Below are positions 63,295-64,000 of a stretch of DNA of 64,000 nt, piece after piece. The notes under the pieces were generated by a model that was not told the DNA's origin, ran no database searches, and saw nothing but the letters and a program-made list of their open reading frames with translations. The position numbers were made by a program, and so were the translations under genes. This DNA is from Nitrospirales bacterium (GTDB lineage: Bacteria > Nitrospirota > Nitrospiria > Nitrospirales > UBA8639). The stretch covers positions 3,694,001 through 3,758,000 of the forward strand of contig JALDRJ010000002.1 in NCBI GenBank assembly GCA_031315865.1, in the 5' to 3' direction. Each line of letters begins with the position of its first letter. Positions within the stretch are counted from its first letter, which is position 1.

Positions 63295-64000
63295 TCAGTA
63301 TGTCAGCTTCTTTTCGAATGTCAGGGGAACACTCGTCAATAACTCGGCAATCTGTTCTCCCGCTTTGCCATTTCCGTAGAGCGCGTCTTCACTGAATTTG
63401 CCTTGTGCGGCTTGTTTGTGAATAGCGCCCAAGATTTCTTCCCGGTCATACCCTACATCGATGACATTGCCCCCTCGATCACGTCCATCCTGACGACTGC
63501 CAATATTGACCGCCGGCACGCCCAAGAATGAACATTCTCGAATTCCCGCACTCGAATTGCCCACCAAACACTTGCTGCGATAGATCGTCTGCACAAACAC
63601 TTCCGGAGGCAAATTCCTAAAGAAGTGGACATTGGGTAAATCATAGTGCTCCCGGAATATACGAATCCCCTGAGATGTCCCATCGGAGCCCGCATCCACG
63701 TTCGGCCAAAACCACAGCGTCGCAAGGCCACTTGCATGGACGGCGTGCAGGGTCTCCTCGATATGTCGGCGCGCTTCCTGGTATTCAGTCGTGACCGGGT
63801 GCTGCAACACGACGATATATCCGTTGGAAATATCAAACTCGGATCCGGCCCCCCCATACGTTTCAAAAAACTTCTCAAACGTGATAGGTGGCCGCGCGAT
63901 GGCTTCTTGCGCAAGATCGATCGACGGACACCCGGTCACAAAGACCCGGTCCGTGCGCTCACCCATGCGCCGCACTCGTTCGGCCGCCTGTGTGGTCGAG
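63295..64000 (-). CDS. UDP-N-acetylglucosamine 2-epimerase (partial, 5' end outside)
   Basis: The frame is open to the right edge, so the N-terminal part is missing; 234 residues are visible. GYIVVLQHPVTTEYQEARRHIEETLHAV, LWFWPNVDAGSDGTSQGIRIFRE, FFRNLPPEVFVQTIYRSKCLVGNSSAGIRECSFLGVPAVNIGSRQDGRDRGGNVIDVGYD are the C-terminal GT-B core of hydrolysing 2-epimerases (NeuC/LegG type, used for sialic- or legionaminic-like acids). NSSAGIRE and NIGSRQDGR are family hallmarks. It suggests that nonulosonic-acid or related glycan genes continue beyond the window. Confidence 0.93.
   Translation of the reverse strand, partial: STTQAAERVRRMGERTDRVFVTGCPSIDLAQEAIARPPITFEKFFETYGGAGSEFDISNGYIVVLQHPVTTEYQEARRHIEETLHAVHASGLATLWFWPNVDAGSDGTSQGIRIFREHYDLPNVHFFRNLPPEVFVQTIYRSKCLVGNSSAGIRECSFLGVPAVNIGSRQDGRDRGGNVIDVGYDREEILGAIHKQAAQGKFSEDALYGNGKAGEQIAELLTSVPLTFEKKLTY

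Overview
The window looks like a chromosomal stretch of a Gram-negative bacterium. Supporting signs are many lipoprotein signals, a TolC/HlyD-type envelope pathway, periplasmic proteins and a large surface-glycan cluster. The moderate GC content and the mix of gene families (degenerate RHS tips, RAYT remnants, several c-di-GMP and two-component genes, a TrmI-type tRNA methyltransferase) would fit Nitrospirota (Nitrospira-like). That assignment is inference; no rRNA or other phylogenetic marker is present.

Layout. 1-11 kb: the 3' end of an unknown gene, a helicase-like protein that has lost its NTPase motifs, tRNA-Leu(CAG), a DUF433/DUF5615 toxin-antitoxin pair whose start codon lies in a perfect hairpin, several small lipoproteins and secreted proteins, and a heme-type (CXXCH) sensor kinase with its single-domain response regulator. 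11-17 kb: an RRM protein, then a three-gene minus-strand operon of two large paralogous BrxD-like (DUF2791) ATPases and a small unknown protein, with no other BREX gene nearby. 17.3-32 kb: an SDR enzyme, then a plus-strand cassette of TolC-like outer-membrane protein, HlyD adaptor, GAF-HlyD adaptor, a PqqD-like/M50 protease/HlyD fusion, a 1,938-residue LEPR-XLL/DUF4347 surface protein with five apparently identical 426-bp repeats, and a GGEEF diguanylate cyclase. This cassette is the strongest candidate for a poorly described system: an export or processing route for a giant surface protein with no ABC ATPase in the cassette.

32-41 kb: mostly housekeeping and signalling genes (HDOD, unknown 284-aa protein, pyrE, lipoprotein, periplasmic rhodanese, HD-GYP plus receiver, trmI, NfeD protease with slipin, TrkA-type RCK protein). 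41-56 kb: a glycan/exopolysaccharide region with a 2OG-Fe(II) oxygenase, DUF2141 protein, GT4, MsbA-like ABC exporter, two SGNH hydrolases, GT61, ELM1/GtrOC1-type glycosyltransferase, a surface-carbohydrate protein, a CmoA-like methyltransferase coupled to an AsnB-type amidotransferase, and a second methyltransferase. The right edge holds a truncated UDP-GlcNAc 2-epimerase, so glycan genes continue beyond the window.

56.7-63.2 kb: a mobile and degenerate island. It contains broken RHS core pieces, two orphan RHS C-terminal tips each followed by a small candidate immunity gene, an IS3-family element with a canonical slippery heptamer, a decayed RAYT transposase, a short dispersed repeat and a ParD/ParE-like toxin-antitoxin pair.
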